A stretch of DNA of 64,000 bases from Flavobacterium indicum GPTSA100-9 = DSM 17447. Lineage in GTDB: Bacteria > Bacteroidota > Bacteroidia > Flavobacteriales > Flavobacteriaceae. The notes beneath the pieces were generated by a model. The model saw only the letters and a program-made list of their open reading frames with translations. It made no database searches and was not told the DNA's origin. The stretch is taken from NCBI RefSeq assembly GCF_000455605.1, contig NC_017025.1, positions 1,240,001 through 1,304,000 of the forward strand. Reading direction: 5' to 3'. The translations under genes and the position numbers were made by a program. Each line of letters begins with the position of its first letter. Within the stretch, counting starts at the first letter, position 1. This document shows positions 1 to 8,880 of this stretch, one piece after another.

Positions 1-1034
1 GGGCTACTCAATTCAATGCAGAAAAAAACTATTTGACTTATATTGAAAAAGGTTGGGATTTATTTAAACCCAAAGAAACATACAATGAAAGTTTAACAGA
101 TAATAGCCCTTACGAAGGTAAATTATTTAAAAAGACACCTTTCTTTCCCTATAATTTGAAAGATATGTTTGAAGCAAATGATGCTGGGGTATTAAGAACA
201 AGTCCGTATGGGAATAATTTATTAGTAGATTTTGCAAAACGTGCCATTGTAGCTGAAGAGTTAGGTAAAGATGAGACAACTGATTTTTTAACGGTTAGTT
301 TTTCTTCAACGGATTACATTGGACATGTTTTAGGGCCTCGTTCTGTTGAATTACAGGATACCTATTTACGTTTAGATGCAACTATTGCAGATTTTTTAAA
401 TTATTTAGATGCAACTGTTGGAAAAGGAAAGTATTTAGTGTTTTTAACTGCAGATCATGCCGGTGCAGAAAATGTAACTTATTTGAAAGACAACAAATAT
501 GATGTGAATAATTTGAACTCTAAAAATATTCAACAAGACATTAAAGAATATATTGAAAAAACTTTTGGAGACAATTATTTATTAGATTATTCTAACTATA
601 ATGTGTTTCTAGACAAAGCCAAATTAAAGCTTAAGAATATTGATCTTGAAAAAGTAAAAAGTTCGGTTAGAGAATTTTTACTGGCTCAAAAGTACATTAA
701 AAATGTATATACTGAAGAACAAATTCAACTTTCTTCAACAACAGATTATTATTTACAGGCCATTAATAAAGGGTATGATCCAAAACAAAATGGAGAATTA
801 ATTTTATTGTTAAAACCTGCATATGTTGAATATTCGGCAACAGGAACTACTCATGGATCACCGTATTCTTACGATACACATGTACCAGTTTTATTTTATG
901 GATGGAAAATAAAGAAAGGCGAAAGTTATGCTAAGAAATACATTACTCAAATTGCTCCAACATTGGCACAAAAGTTAAAAATTACGATGCCAAATGGAAC
1001 ACAGTCAGAGGTATTAGAAGAAATATTAAAATAA
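1..1034 (+). CDS. PafA-type alkaline phosphatase family protein, 3' part
   Basis: The reading frame is open from base 3 and continues off the left edge, so only the last 343 residues are present; the in-frame TTG at 33 is not a credible start. Visible motifs fit the alkaline phosphatase superfamily of PafA-like periplasmic phosphomonoesterases: an STDYIGH metal-binding segment, TADHAG, and a C-terminal GTTHGSPYSYDTHVPV segment that would supply the last zinc-binding histidine. Family members remove phosphate from organic phosphoesters outside the inner membrane. The signal peptide and the nucleophile region lie outside the window. A terminator hairpin follows directly. Confidence 0.85.
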   Translation, partial: ATQFNAEKNYLTYIEKGWDLFKPKETYNESLTDNSPYEGKLFKKTPFFPYNLKDMFEANDAGVLRTSPYGNNLLVDFAKRAIVAEELGKDETTDFLTVSFSSTDYIGHVLGPRSVELQDTYLRLDATIADFLNYLDATVGKGKYLVFLTADHAGAENVTYLKDNKYDVNNLNSKNIQQDIKEYIEKTFGDNYLLDYSNYNVFLDKAKLKLKNIDLEKVKSSVREFLLAQKYIKNVYTEEQIQLSSTTDYYLQAINKGYDPKQNGELILLLKPAYVEYSATGTTHGSPYSYDTHVPVLFYGWKIKKGESYAKKYITQIAPTLAQKLKITMPNGTQSEVLEEILK

Positions 1035-1036
1035 TA

Positions 1037-1066
1037 AAAGCGCATCAATGAGATGCGCTTTTTTTG
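1037..1066 (+). terminator. Intrinsic terminator after the phosphatase gene
   Basis: Ten-base-pair stem AAAGCGCATC / GATGCGCTTT with a 5-nt loop, followed by a T run. It lies between convergent genes (phosphatase on +, lysA on -). The A-rich 5' flank means it could act on both strands. Confidence 0.85.
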
Positions 1067-1095
1067 TAAACAACTAAACAAAAAAAGTATAGAAA

Positions 1096-2301
1096 TTAGA
1101 TTTCTAATACAACTTGATTTCTTAAAATATCTTCAAAAGTTTCTCGTTCACGTATTAAATGGCCTTTTCCATTATACCATAATACTTCTGCAGGTTTGGT
1201 TCTTGAATTATAATTGGAACTCATAGAAAAACAATAGGCTCCAGCATTTTTAAAACATAAAATATCGCCCTCATGAATTTCTTGAATTCTTCTGTTATTG
1301 GCAAAAGTATCGGTTTCACAAATGTAACCCACTACAGAATAATAGCGTTCTTTTCCTTTAGGATTAGAAATGTTTTCAATGAAATGTTCTGAACCATACA
1401 ACATGGGTCTGATTAAATGATTAAATCCTGTGTCGATACCAGCAAAAACAGTAGAAGTTGTTTGTTTTACAACATTTACTTTTGCTAAGAAAAATCCAGC
1501 CTCACTCACTAAGAATTTTCCAGGTTCAAAAGCTAATGTCAACGTTCGACCGTATTCTTTTTCAAAAGCTAAAAAACGTTTGGTTAATTTTCTTCCAAAT
1601 TCTTCTACATTGGTTTCAATATCCCCTTTTTTATAAGGAACTTTAAATCCACTACCAAAATCAATAAAATCTAATGATTTGAAATGTTTAGCGGTTTCAA
1701 ATAAAATTTCAGCGGCATATAAAAACACATCTACATCTAATATATCAGAACCTGTATGCATATGGATGCCATTGATATGCATTTTTGTGTTTTCAATAAT
1801 TCGTAAAATATGAGGTAATTGATGAATTGAAATTCCAAATTTACTGTCAATATGACCAACAGAAATATTAGCGTTTCCACCTGCCATTACATGCGGATTA
1901 ATACGAATACAAACCGGAATTTCAGGATGTTTTGTTCCAAATTGTTCTAAAATAGATAGATTGTCTATATTAATTTGAACTCCTAATGCAGCAACAGTTT
2001 CTAATTCCTGCATTGAAACTCCATTGGGTGTGTAAATTATGTCTTTGGGTTGAAAGCCAGCATGTAAACCCAGTTGTACTTCTTGTATAGAAACTGTATC
2101 TAATCCACTTCCAAGATTTTTAAGAAATTTTAGAATGGATACATTGGAAAGTGCTTTAACCGCATAATGTATTTTAAAATTTTCTACCTTACTAAAAGCT
2201 TTGGTTAAGCGGTGGTATTGACTACTAATTTTTTCTGCATCATACACATACAAAGGTGTGCCAAATTCTTGTCCTAAGTTTACTAAATCCTGATAAAGCA
2301 T
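1096..2301 (-). CDS. lysA: Diaminopimelate decarboxylase
   Basis: Decarboxylates meso-diaminopimelate to L-lysine, the last step of lysine synthesis, in the cytoplasm with PLP. The 401-residue product has the fold-type III barrel signs: the PLP lysine in HYAVKALSN near residue 50, GIHMHTGSD, FEPGKFLVSEAG, GYICETDTF with the active-site cysteine, and GAYCFSMSSNYN near the C-terminus. The start chosen is the ATG at 2301 (MLYQDLVNLG); the frame extends to a TTG at 2316 but that adds only a lysine-rich stub. The gene runs divergently from sucC across about 210 bp of very AT-rich DNA. Confidence 0.93.
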   Translation of the reverse strand: MLYQDLVNLGQEFGTPLYVYDAEKISSQYHRLTKAFSKVENFKIHYAVKALSNVSILKFLKNLGSGLDTVSIQEVQLGLHAGFQPKDIIYTPNGVSMQELETVAALGVQINIDNLSILEQFGTKHPEIPVCIRINPHVMAGGNANISVGHIDSKFGISIHQLPHILRIIENTKMHINGIHMHTGSDILDVDVFLYAAEILFETAKHFKSLDFIDFGSGFKVPYKKGDIETNVEEFGRKLTKRFLAFEKEYGRTLTLAFEPGKFLVSEAGFFLAKVNVVKQTTSTVFAGIDTGFNHLIRPMLYGSEHFIENISNPKGKERYYSVVGYICETDTFANNRRIQEIHEGDILCFKNAGAYCFSMSSNYNSRTKPAEVLWYNGKGHLIRERETFEDILRNQVVLEI

Positions 2302-2468
2302 AATTTTTTTTTGCAAATATATTGCCTAACATTTTATTTATATAAAAAAACAACAAAATATAACAAAAAATAACAAAATGTTATATAAAATTATTTTATA
2401 TCAAATAAAAACTATACCAAATTACCTAAATTTATCATTAAATATTAGTCAATTATAAATTAGTTTGT

Positions 2469-2476
2469 TATTTTTG
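2469..2476 (+). promoter_or_regulatory. Putative sucC promoter, -7 box
   Basis: TATTTTTG matches the Bacteroidetes -7 consensus TAnnTTTG and lies 36 nt before the sucC ATG. No TTG is present at the usual -33 distance, only TTA near 2445. The rest of the 2302-2511 gap is AT-rich with no other feature seen. Confidence 0.4.
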
Positions 2477-2511
2477 TGCCACTTTATAAACAAGATTAAC
2501 TCATACATATT

Positions 2512-3705
2512 ATGAACTTACACGAATATCAAGGTAAAAGTATATTAGCTAGCTATGGAGTACGTGTGCAACGTGGTCATGTAGCAAACAATGCTGAAGA
2601 AGCAGTTGAAAAGGCTAAACAATTAACTGCTGAAACTGGTACAGGTTGGCATGTAATCAAAGCACAAATTCACGCAGGTGGAAGAGGAAAAGGTGGTGGA
2701 GTTAAGTTAGCAAAAAACTTAGACCAAGTTAGAGAAATTGCTGGACAAATTATTGGAATGGATTTGATTACACCTCAAACACCTCCAACTGGTAAAAGAG
2801 TACACAAAGTGTTAGTTGCTGAAGATGTATACTATCCAGGAGAATCTGAAACAAAAGAGTTCTATATGTCTGTTTTATTAAACAGAGGAACAGGTCGTAA
2901 TATGATTATGTATTCTACTGAAGGTGGAATGGATATTGAAGAAGTGGCAGAACATACTCCAGATAAAATTTTTACTGAAGAAATTGATCCAGCTTATGGA
3001 TTACAAGGTTTCCAAGCTAGAAGAATTGCTTTCAACTTAGGTTTATCTGGTGAAGCTTTTAAAGAAATGACAAAATTTGTTGATGCTTTATACAAAGCTT
3101 ATATTGGTTCTGATTCTTCAATGTTTGAAATTAATCCAGTATTAAAAACTTCAGATAATAAAATTATGGCTGTTGATGCTAAAGTTACTTTAGACGACAA
3201 CGCTTTATACCGTCATGCTGACTTAGCTGAAATGCGTGATATTACAGAAGAAAGACCAATTGAAGTAGAAGCTAAAGAAGCTGGATTAAATTATGTTGAT
3301 TTAGATGGTACTGTAGGTTGTATGGTTAATGGTGCTGGTTTAGCAATGGCTACGATGGACTTAATTAAATATGCAGGTTTTGAACCAGCAAACTTCTTAG
3401 ACGTAGGAGGAACAGCAGATGCAAAACGTGTTGAAACAGCATTCCGTATCATTTTAAAAGATCCAAATGTAAAAGCAATTTTAATTAACATCTTTGGTGG
3501 TATTGTTCGTTGTGACCGTGTTGCACAAGGTGTTGTTGATGCTTATAAAAATATGGGTGATGCAATTAAAGTGCCAATCATTGTTCGTTTACAAGGAACA
3601 AATGCTGAGGTAGCAAAAGAATTAATTGATAATTCAGGTATGCCAATTTTATCTGCGGTTCAATTCCAAGAAGCAGCAGATCAAGTAAAAGCAGCTTTAT
3701 CTTAA
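2512..3705 (+). CDS. sucC: Succinyl-CoA synthetase (ADP-forming) beta subunit
   Basis: Beta subunit of the TCA-cycle enzyme that converts succinyl-CoA and ADP/GDP to succinate, CoA and ATP/GTP. The 397-residue length is typical. It begins MNLHEYQGKSILASYGV, has the ATP-grasp glycine-rich segment AGGRGKGGGVKLAKN near residue 55, and a C-terminal CoA-ligase domain with CMVNGAGLAMATMD and NFLDVGGTAD. The alpha subunit gene sucD is not next to it, so the subunits are encoded apart, at least outside this window. It is transcribed alone and closed by a strong palindromic terminator. Confidence 0.96.
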   Translation: MNLHEYQGKSILASYGVRVQRGHVANNAEEAVEKAKQLTAETGTGWHVIKAQIHAGGRGKGGGVKLAKNLDQVREIAGQIIGMDLITPQTPPTGKRVHKVLVAEDVYYPGESETKEFYMSVLLNRGTGRNMIMYSTEGGMDIEEVAEHTPDKIFTEEIDPAYGLQGFQARRIAFNLGLSGEAFKEMTKFVDALYKAYIGSDSSMFEINPVLKTSDNKIMAVDAKVTLDDNALYRHADLAEMRDITEERPIEVEAKEAGLNYVDLDGTVGCMVNGAGLAMATMDLIKYAGFEPANFLDVGGTADAKRVETAFRIILKDPNVKAILINIFGGIVRCDRVAQGVVDAYKNMGDAIKVPIIVRLQGTNAEVAKELIDNSGMPILSAVQFQEAADQVKAALS

Positions 3706-3729
3706 TAAGACAAGTTATTTATAAATAGG

Positions 3730-3757
3730 AATCCCGACAATTGTCGGGATTTTTTAT
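3730..3757 (+). terminator. Intrinsic terminator after sucC
   Basis: Perfect palindrome built on AATCCCGAC and GTCGGGATT, followed by a T run, 24 nt after the sucC stop. Confidence 0.9.
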
Positions 3758-3784
3758 TTTTAGTATTAATTTAAAAAAAATAAT

Positions 3785-3792
3785 TATATTTG
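3785..3792 (+). promoter_or_regulatory. Putative tRNA-Ala promoter, -7 box
   Basis: TATATTTG fits TAnnTTTG and lies 9 nt before the first base of the tRNA, the distance expected if transcription begins a few bases before the mature 5' end. Confidence 0.5.
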
Positions 3793-3801
3793 AACTGTTT
3801 T

Positions 3802-3875
3802 GGGGGATTAGCTCATTTGGCTAGAGCGCTACGCTGGCAGCGTAGAGGCGACCGGTTCGAATCCGGTATTCTCCA
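3802..3875 (+). tRNA. tRNA-Ala, anticodon GGC
   Basis: A 74-nt cloverleaf. The acceptor arm GGGGGAT pairs with ATTCTCC (two G-T pairs), the D arm begins GCTC with GGCTAGAGC, the anticodon arm CTACG-CTGGCAG-CGTAG places GGC in the loop, and the T arm has GGTTCGAATCC. The discriminator base is A. The 3' CCA is not encoded (CTA follows), so it must be added by nucleotidyltransferase. Anticodon GGC reads GCC and GCU alanine codons. Confidence 0.95.
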
Positions 3876-3894
3876 CTAAATTTACTTTTTACGA

Positions 3895-4659
3895 TTAAAA
3901 CCCTTCAAAAACGCCTAATCCAAATAAGGCAAAATCGTATTTCACGGGGTCGTTTTTATCTAATTTTCTCAGATTTTCATCCAATTCTTGTAGTGCTTTT
4001 GCATCGTTTTGTTTTCGATTTAATATTCCTAACTTACGTGCTACATTCCCTGAATGTACGTCTAACGGACAGGATAAGGCCGACATAGGTATGCTTTTCC
4101 ATATTCCAAAATCGACTCCAGCTGCATCTTGTCGGGCCATCCAACGTAAAAACATGTTGATTCGCTTTGCAGCAGAGCCGTTTAACGGATCAGATACATG
4201 TTTTGTAGTTCTTGGTAAATGTTGCTTTTCAAAAAAAACGTGTTTGAACTTTGATATGGCTTCTTGTGTAGAAGTTGTTGTTGTATTTTTTGCAAATACG
4301 GCTTCTAATCCGTTGTGATGTAGGTAAATATTTTTTAAACTCTTAATAAAGTATTTGACATCTTCATGATTAAAAGTACGATGAACAAATGTATCTAAAC
4401 GATTTAAATCGTGATCGTGATGGCTCAGTACAAAATCATAAGGACTGTTGCCTAGGGCTTCCATTAATTTATGGGCACTATTAATAATCATTTTACGATT
4501 CCCCCAAGCTATGGTAGCAGCCAAAAAACCAGCTATTTCTCTATCTTCTTTTAATGTATAGCGATGCGGAATTTGAATGGGATCCGATTCAATAAAAGTA
4601 GGATGGTTGTAAAGGTCTACTTTTTCATCTAAAAATTCTTTTAATTCGGATGGCGTCAT
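3895..4659 (-). CDS. TIGR02757 family (DUF2400) protein
   Basis: A 254-residue cytoplasmic protein of the conserved family TIGR02757, common in Bacteroidetes; the biochemical role is not established. Recognisable segments include AGFLAATIAWGNRKMIINSAHKL near residue 50, the SDPLNGSAAKRINMFLRWMAR region, and CPLDVHSGNVARKLGIL, with a C-terminal KYDFALFGLGVFEGF. These resemble the helix-hairpin-helix layout of DNA glycosylases, a family-level inference only. The start is the ATG at 4659 (MTPSELKEFLDEK); upstream in-frame codons reach only a TTG at 4698. It is followed upstream by lolD in the same direction. Confidence 0.8.
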   Translation of the reverse strand: MTPSELKEFLDEKVDLYNHPTFIESDPIQIPHRYTLKEDREIAGFLAATIAWGNRKMIINSAHKLMEALGNSPYDFVLSHHDHDLNRLDTFVHRTFNHEDVKYFIKSLKNIYLHHNGLEAVFAKNTTTTSTQEAISKFKHVFFEKQHLPRTTKHVSDPLNGSAAKRINMFLRWMARQDAAGVDFGIWKSIPMSALSCPLDVHSGNVARKLGILNRKQNDAKALQELDENLRKLDKNDPVKYDFALFGLGVFEGF

Positions 4660-4743
4660 AGAATAAATAAAAGTCTTATATAGCCCAGATGGAAGCAAAC
4701 TACCGTGTAGTGCAAACAGCTGGAAGAAAATATGTTATGAAAA

Positions 4744-5427
4744 CTAAATGGTCTGCTCCTGATTTTGTAAAATGCCATCCATCATGACTAATTTTCTATC
4801 GGCCATATTGGCTAATTCTTCGTTGTGAGTGACAATTACAAATGTTTGTCCAAACTCATTACGCAATTGAAAAAACAATTGGTGTAAGTTTTCTGCAGAC
4901 GTATGATCTAAATTACCTGAAGGTTCATCAGCAAAAATGACGGCCGGATTATTTATTAAGGCTCTTGCCACCGCCACACGTTGTTGTTGACCACCAGAAA
5001 GTTCACCTGGTTTGTGATGCATACGGTCTTCCAGTCCTAAGTATTTTAATAAACGAATGGCTTCTTTTTCGACTTCCTCCTTAGATTTATTTGCAATAAA
5101 GGCAGGGATGCAAACATTTTCTAGAGCTGTAAACTCAGGTAATAATTGATGAAATTGAAAGATGAATCCTAAATTTAAATTTCTAAATTTAGACAATTCT
5201 TTGTCTTTAAGTTTAAAAATATCGTGGTTATGTATGTTTAAATGACTGTTAAGTTTGTCGTTTTTACTGGGTAAATCTAAAGTGCCTAAAATTTGAAGCA
5301 AAGTAGTTTTTCCAGCTCCAGAAGGACCAACAATAGCAACGATTTCGCCTTTATTGATTTGTAAACTTACATTTTTTAAAACATGTAAATCACCATAGTG
5401 TTTGTTGATATTTGTTGCTCTAATCAT
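4744..5427 (-). CDS. lolD: LolD-like lipoprotein-releasing ABC transporter ATP-binding protein
   Basis: ATPase of the MacB/LolD group, which powers membrane complexes that extract lipoproteins or substrates from the inner membrane. The 227-residue protein has Walker [11 protein letters not shown]-loop region [13 protein letters not shown], signature [15 protein letters not shown], Walker [13 protein letters not shown] and an H-loop in VTHNEE. The start is the ATG at 5427 ([13 protein letters not shown]), where homology begins; the frame itself opens further upstream. No permease (LolC/LolE) is adjacent, so its partner must be encoded elsewhere. The LolD name rests on family resemblance. Confidence 0.85.
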   Translation of the reverse strand: MIRATNINKHYGDLHVLKNVSLQINKGEIVAIVGPSGAGKTTLLQILGTLDLPSKNDKLNSHLNIHNHDIFKLKDKELSKFRNLNLGFIFQFHQLLPEFTALENVCIPAFIANKSKEEVEKEAIRLLKYLGLEDRMHHKPGELSGGQQQRVAVARALINNPAVIFADEPSGNLDHTSAENLHQLFFQLRNEFGQTFVIVTHNEELANMADRKLVMMDGILQNQEQTI

Positions 5428-5521
5428 AATTTCAATTTGTACAAAGTAACGAAGAAAAAATAAATTAAGAAACAAATCTAAAACATTAGTTAAAACGTAA
5501 TTAAAATTAAAATGTTTATGC

Positions 5522-5529
5522 TAATTTTG
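5522..5529 (+). promoter_or_regulatory. Putative msrA promoter, -7 box
   Basis: TAATTTTG fits TAnnTTTG, 12 nt before the msrA ATG, implying a very short 5' leader. No clear -33 TTG was found. Confidence 0.4.
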
Positions 5530-5540
5530 AAAGAAAAGCG

Positions 5541-6188
5541 ATGAAAATAGTATTATCAATTAGTGCATTTGTTTTGTTTTTTTCCTGTGGAAATAAAGAG
5601 GTAAAGGCACAAAATGTAAAATCAAAAAATAAAGAAAGTAAAGTTATTATGAATGATTCCGTTCAGGTTGCCACATTTGCGGGTGGTTGTTTTTGGTGTA
5701 CAGAAGCGATATTTTTAGAAGTTAAAGGAGTACAAAAAGTAGTTTCGGGTTATACCGGTGGATTTATTAAGAATCCGGCTTACAGAGAAGTGTGTAATGG
5801 AACGACTGGTCATGCAGAAGCCATTCAAATTACTTTTAATCCTAAAGAAGTGGCTTATGAAGATTTACTAGAAATATTTTTTGCTACACATGATCCTACA
5901 ACATTAAATAGGCAAGGGGCAGATGAAGGAACACAATACAGAAGTGCTATTTTTTATCATAATGATGAGCAAAAGAAACAGGCGGAAAATTACATACAAC
6001 TAATTGAAAAAGAAAAGTTATATTCCAATCCAATAGTTACTCAATTAGAACCTGCAGCACCGTTTTATTTAGCTGAAGACTACCATCAAAACTATTACAA
6101 CCAAAATCAAGAACAAGGTTATTGTAGAATGGTAATTTCGCCAAAATTAGATAAGTTACGAAAATACTATGCTAGTAAATTGAAATAA
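5541..6188 (+). CDS. msrA: Peptide-methionine (S)-S-oxide reductase, lipoprotein form
   Basis: Reduces the S-epimer of methionine sulfoxide in proteins. The GCFWCTE active-site motif is at residues 49-55 with the catalytic Cys at 50, and a C-terminal NQEQGYCRMV supplies a candidate resolving cysteine. The first 16 residues form a lipoprotein signal ending FFSC, so the mature enzyme should be anchored to a membrane on the periplasmic side, unlike the cytoplasmic enzyme of many bacteria. After the signal is a 25-residue lysine-rich linker. It is a single gene, closed by a hairpin shared with the convergent VOC gene. An in-frame ATG at residue 37 could give a cytoplasmic form. Confidence 0.93.
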   Translation: MKIVLSISAFVLFFSCGNKEVKAQNVKSKNKESKVIMNDSVQVATFAGGCFWCTEAIFLEVKGVQKVVSGYTGGFIKNPAYREVCNGTTGHAEAIQITFNPKEVAYEDLLEIFFATHDPTTLNRQGADEGTQYRSAIFYHNDEQKKQAENYIQLIEKEKLYSNPIVTQLEPAAPFYLAEDYHQNYYNQNQEQGYCRMVISPKLDKLRKYYASKLK

Positions 6189-6190
6189 AA

Positions 6191-6217
6191 AATCCGACGT
6201 TAATGTCGGAATTTTTT
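6191..6217. terminator. Bidirectional terminator between msrA and the VOC gene
   Basis: TCCGAC / GTCGGA stem flanked by an A run and a T run between the convergent stops. The geometry allows termination on both strands. Confidence 0.75.
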
Positions 6218-6596
6218 ATTCATTTGCAGGTTCCCATAATTGGATTTTATTGCCTTCTAAATCAAGAATATGGACAAATTTTCCATAATCGTAGGTTGCA
6301 ATTTCATCCAATACAGTTACTTGTTCTTTTTTAAGTTCTTCAACAAGAGCAACTAAATTTTCAACTCTATAGTTAATCATGAAATCTTTGGAAGAAGGTT
6401 CAAAATACTTAGTTGATTCAGCGAAAGGAGACCATTGCGTGGTTCCTTTTACAGCCGAGTTCTCTTTGTCAAGCCATTCAAAACTTACTCCGTAAGGGGT
6501 GGTATCTAATCCTAAATGATTTTTATACCATTCATTTACAGCATTTGTATCTTTACATTTAAAGAAAATACCACCAATACCAGTTACTTTTTTCAT
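6216..6596 (-). CDS. VOC (glyoxalase/bleomycin resistance) family protein
   Basis: A small 126-residue cytoplasmic protein of the vicinal-oxygen-chelate superfamily: an N-terminal GIGGIFFKCKDTNAVNEWYKNHLG segment and a C-terminal YGKFVHILDLEGNKIQLWEP segment, the classic paired beta-alpha-beta pattern. The C-terminal Glu of the IQLWEP strand is in the usual metal-ligand position. Substrate cannot be told from sequence; relatives are glyoxalases, dioxygenases and antibiotic-binding proteins. It sits alone between convergent msrA and the upstream peptidase gene. Confidence 0.85.
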   Translation of the reverse strand: MKKVTGIGGIFFKCKDTNAVNEWYKNHLGLDTTPYGVSFEWLDKENSAVKGTTQWSPFAESTKYFEPSSKDFMINYRVENLVALVEELKKEQVTVLDEIATYDYGKFVHILDLEGNKIQLWEPANE

Positions 6597-6633
6597 TTAT
6601 TATAATTTAAGTTTTAAATATAATAATTTTTTA

Positions 6634-8850
6634 TTAGAAAGTAACTTTTACAGTCATGGGTTTACCGTTTCTTATAAAATTCACTTCTTTAACATCACCA
6701 AGATTGATTTTTCCTAAACAATCCATATAAGAATAGACTTCTTTTATTTCGCAGTCACCAATTTTGGTAATTACATCGCCTTCTTTTATTCCTGCTAATT
6801 GAGCAGGTCTTCCTTCGGTAACACCATCTACATGTAAACCATCTCCATGGTCAGTATAATCAGGCATAATTCCTAAAGTTACTTTATATTTAGGCATTTT
6901 CTTTTCAGAAGTAATTTTGGTTTTAGTAAATTCTACCTTGTCATATTCAGCAATGGCATCAACCAATCTGTTTACATAACTAACAATATTAGTTACACCA
7001 TAGTAATTTATTTTATCTTCGTCATCACTTGGTTTATGATAATCTTGATGGGTACCTGTGAATAAAAATAAAACCGGTATATCTTTTAAATAAAATGAAG
7101 TATGATCAGATGGACCAATCCCCGTAGTTTCTTGAGTAATTCCAAATCCGGCAGGCTTATTTTTTTCTACTAAATCTGGAAATAAAGGTGAAGTCCCTGT
7201 TCCACCCACGATTAAACTTTTTTTATCATCTAAACGTCCAATCATATCCATATTAATCATGGTTATTACATTTGGAAAATAATTTTTTAACGTTTCTGCC
7301 ATGTCTTTAGAACCAATCAATCCGTCTTCTTCACCCGAAAATAGCGCAAAAATTAGATTTACTTTTTCTTTTCTTTTATTTTGAGAATACAGACGTGCTA
7401 ATTCTAAAACTCCCGCTACTCCCGAACTATTATCGTCTGCGCCATTATGAATTTCACCTTTAGAATTTGGCTTTGTTGAATTATTATGTTCATTAAACCC
7501 TAAATGGTCATAATGTGCTCCAATTACAATCGTATTTTTAGCTCCATTATCAATATAAGCCATTACATTATGTCCTTTAATTTCAACTCCTTTTGAAATT
7601 GTATCGTGTGGATTAGTTCTATAAGAATATGTAAAAGGATGGATGTATTTGTTGTTATACGGTTTAAGCTTTAACTTTTTAAATTCTTGTTCAATATAAG
7701 TTGCGGCTAATTTTTCTCCTTTTGAACCCACTAATCTACCTTCTAAGGCATCTGAAGCTAAATAAGTAATGTGTTTCTTTAGGTTAGGTGTTTGAATATT
7801 TTCAGCTTCATCAGTATCAACCCAATCAGCAATAAAAACGTTGGTTTCTCTTGGTGCGCCTTGTCTGTTACTTGAAAATACTAATTTTTTTCCATCGGGT
7901 GAAAACATGGGAAAAGCATTAAATTCACTTTCCCAAGTAATCTGTTTTAAACCAGTACCATCAATATTTATCATGTACAATTGGAAGTCATAACCTCTTA
8001 CCGCATGATGATTGGACGAAAAAATGATTTTTTTATCAGAAGGGTGGAAGAAAGGTGCCCAATTGGCCTTTCCTAAATTAGTGATTTGTTTTAAATCGCT
8101 TCCATCAACATTACAGGTATATATTTCCATGTTTGTAGGAGCAACTAAATTTTCAGCTAATAAATCTTTATATTCTTTAATTTCTTCTGCTGTTTTAGGA
8201 CGAGAAGAACGAAAAACTAATTTTTTACTATCATGAGAGAAAAAACACCCACCGTCATAGCCTAATCCAGATGTAACTTGTTTTAAATTGGTTCCATCAA
8301 TGTCCATTGTCCAGATTTCTAAGTCGCCACTTCGAATACTGGTAAAAGCAATTTTTTTTCCATCAGGAGAAACTACCGCTTCTGCATCGTATCCCGGAGA
8401 ATTGGTTAATTGCTTAACAATTTGGCCTTTATTATCGGCCATGTATATTTCAAATTCAGAATATATAGGCCATAAATATTTACCATCTTTCGGTTTTGGT
8501 GGTGCAGGACAAGCTTGATTCGCCGCGTGTGTGGAAGCATAAATGATGTGTTTTCCATCGGGCATAAAATAGGAACAAGTAGTTCTTCCTTTTCCTGTTG
8601 AAACCAATTTTAGATTATTGAAATCGGTAATCGGTTGGGTTAGGTCTAACGAGTAAATTTGGTCACACTGTACTCCAAATTGTTTATTGGTAACTTGTAG
8701 TGTTAGGTTTTTACTATCAGGACTAAAATAGGCTTCAGCATTATCACCTCCAAAAGTTAATTTTTTAATGTTTTTTAAATTTCTTTCTTGAGCAACACTT
8801 ACAATAGCAAAAGAAAGTAATGATATGAATGCAATTTTTTTTACGAACAT
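6634..8850 (-). CDS. Secreted M28 family aminopeptidase with beta-propeller and PDZ domains
   Basis: A 738-residue exported peptidase. Residues 1-20 are a signal peptide ending SVAQE. Residues about 25-345 carry TolB-like PD40 propeller repeats (FSPDSKNL, VSPDGKKIAFTS, FSHDSKKLVF, FSPDGKKLVFSS). An M28 zinc peptidase domain follows at about 360-600: AHYDHLG, NGADDNSSGVAG, FSGEEDG, NMDMIGR and the final histidine in TGTHQDYHKPSDD. A C-terminal PDZ domain covers about 655-738 (GVTEGRPAQLAGIKEGDVITKIG). Family enzymes are exo-aminopeptidases. Location is periplasmic or outer membrane; no T9SS sorting domain is present. Confidence 0.9.
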   Translation of the reverse strand: MFVKKIAFISLLSFAIVSVAQERNLKNIKKLTFGGDNAEAYFSPDSKNLTLQVTNKQFGVQCDQIYSLDLTQPITDFNNLKLVSTGKGRTTCSYFMPDGKHIIYASTHAANQACPAPPKPKDGKYLWPIYSEFEIYMADNKGQIVKQLTNSPGYDAEAVVSPDGKKIAFTSIRSGDLEIWTMDIDGTNLKQVTSGLGYDGGCFFSHDSKKLVFRSSRPKTAEEIKEYKDLLAENLVAPTNMEIYTCNVDGSDLKQITNLGKANWAPFFHPSDKKIIFSSNHHAVRGYDFQLYMINIDGTGLKQITWESEFNAFPMFSPDGKKLVFSSNRQGAPRETNVFIADWVDTDEAENIQTPNLKKHITYLASDALEGRLVGSKGEKLAATYIEQEFKKLKLKPYNNKYIHPFTYSYRTNPHDTISKGVEIKGHNVMAYIDNGAKNTIVIGAHYDHLGFNEHNNSTKPNSKGEIHNGADDNSSGVAGVLELARLYSQNKRKEKVNLIFALFSGEEDGLIGSKDMAETLKNYFPNVITMINMDMIGRLDDKKSLIVGGTGTSPLFPDLVEKNKPAGFGITQETTGIGPSDHTSFYLKDIPVLFLFTGTHQDYHKPSDDEDKINYYGVTNIVSYVNRLVDAIAEYDKVEFTKTKITSEKKMPKYKVTLGIMPDYTDHGDGLHVDGVTEGRPAQLAGIKEGDVITKIGDCEIKEVYSYMDCLGKINLGDVKEVNFIRNGKPMTVKVTF

Positions 8851-8880
8851 TGGTAGTAGATTTTAATAAATTAATAAAAA

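Noticed and set aside
33..35. TTG as start of the phosphatase gene
   Set aside because: The frame is open to the window edge and homology continues upstream, so the gene is simply cut.
5460..5475. Upstream start for the LolD gene
   Set aside because: The extra N-terminal residues lack homology and overlap the likely promoter; the ATG at 5427 fits the family start.
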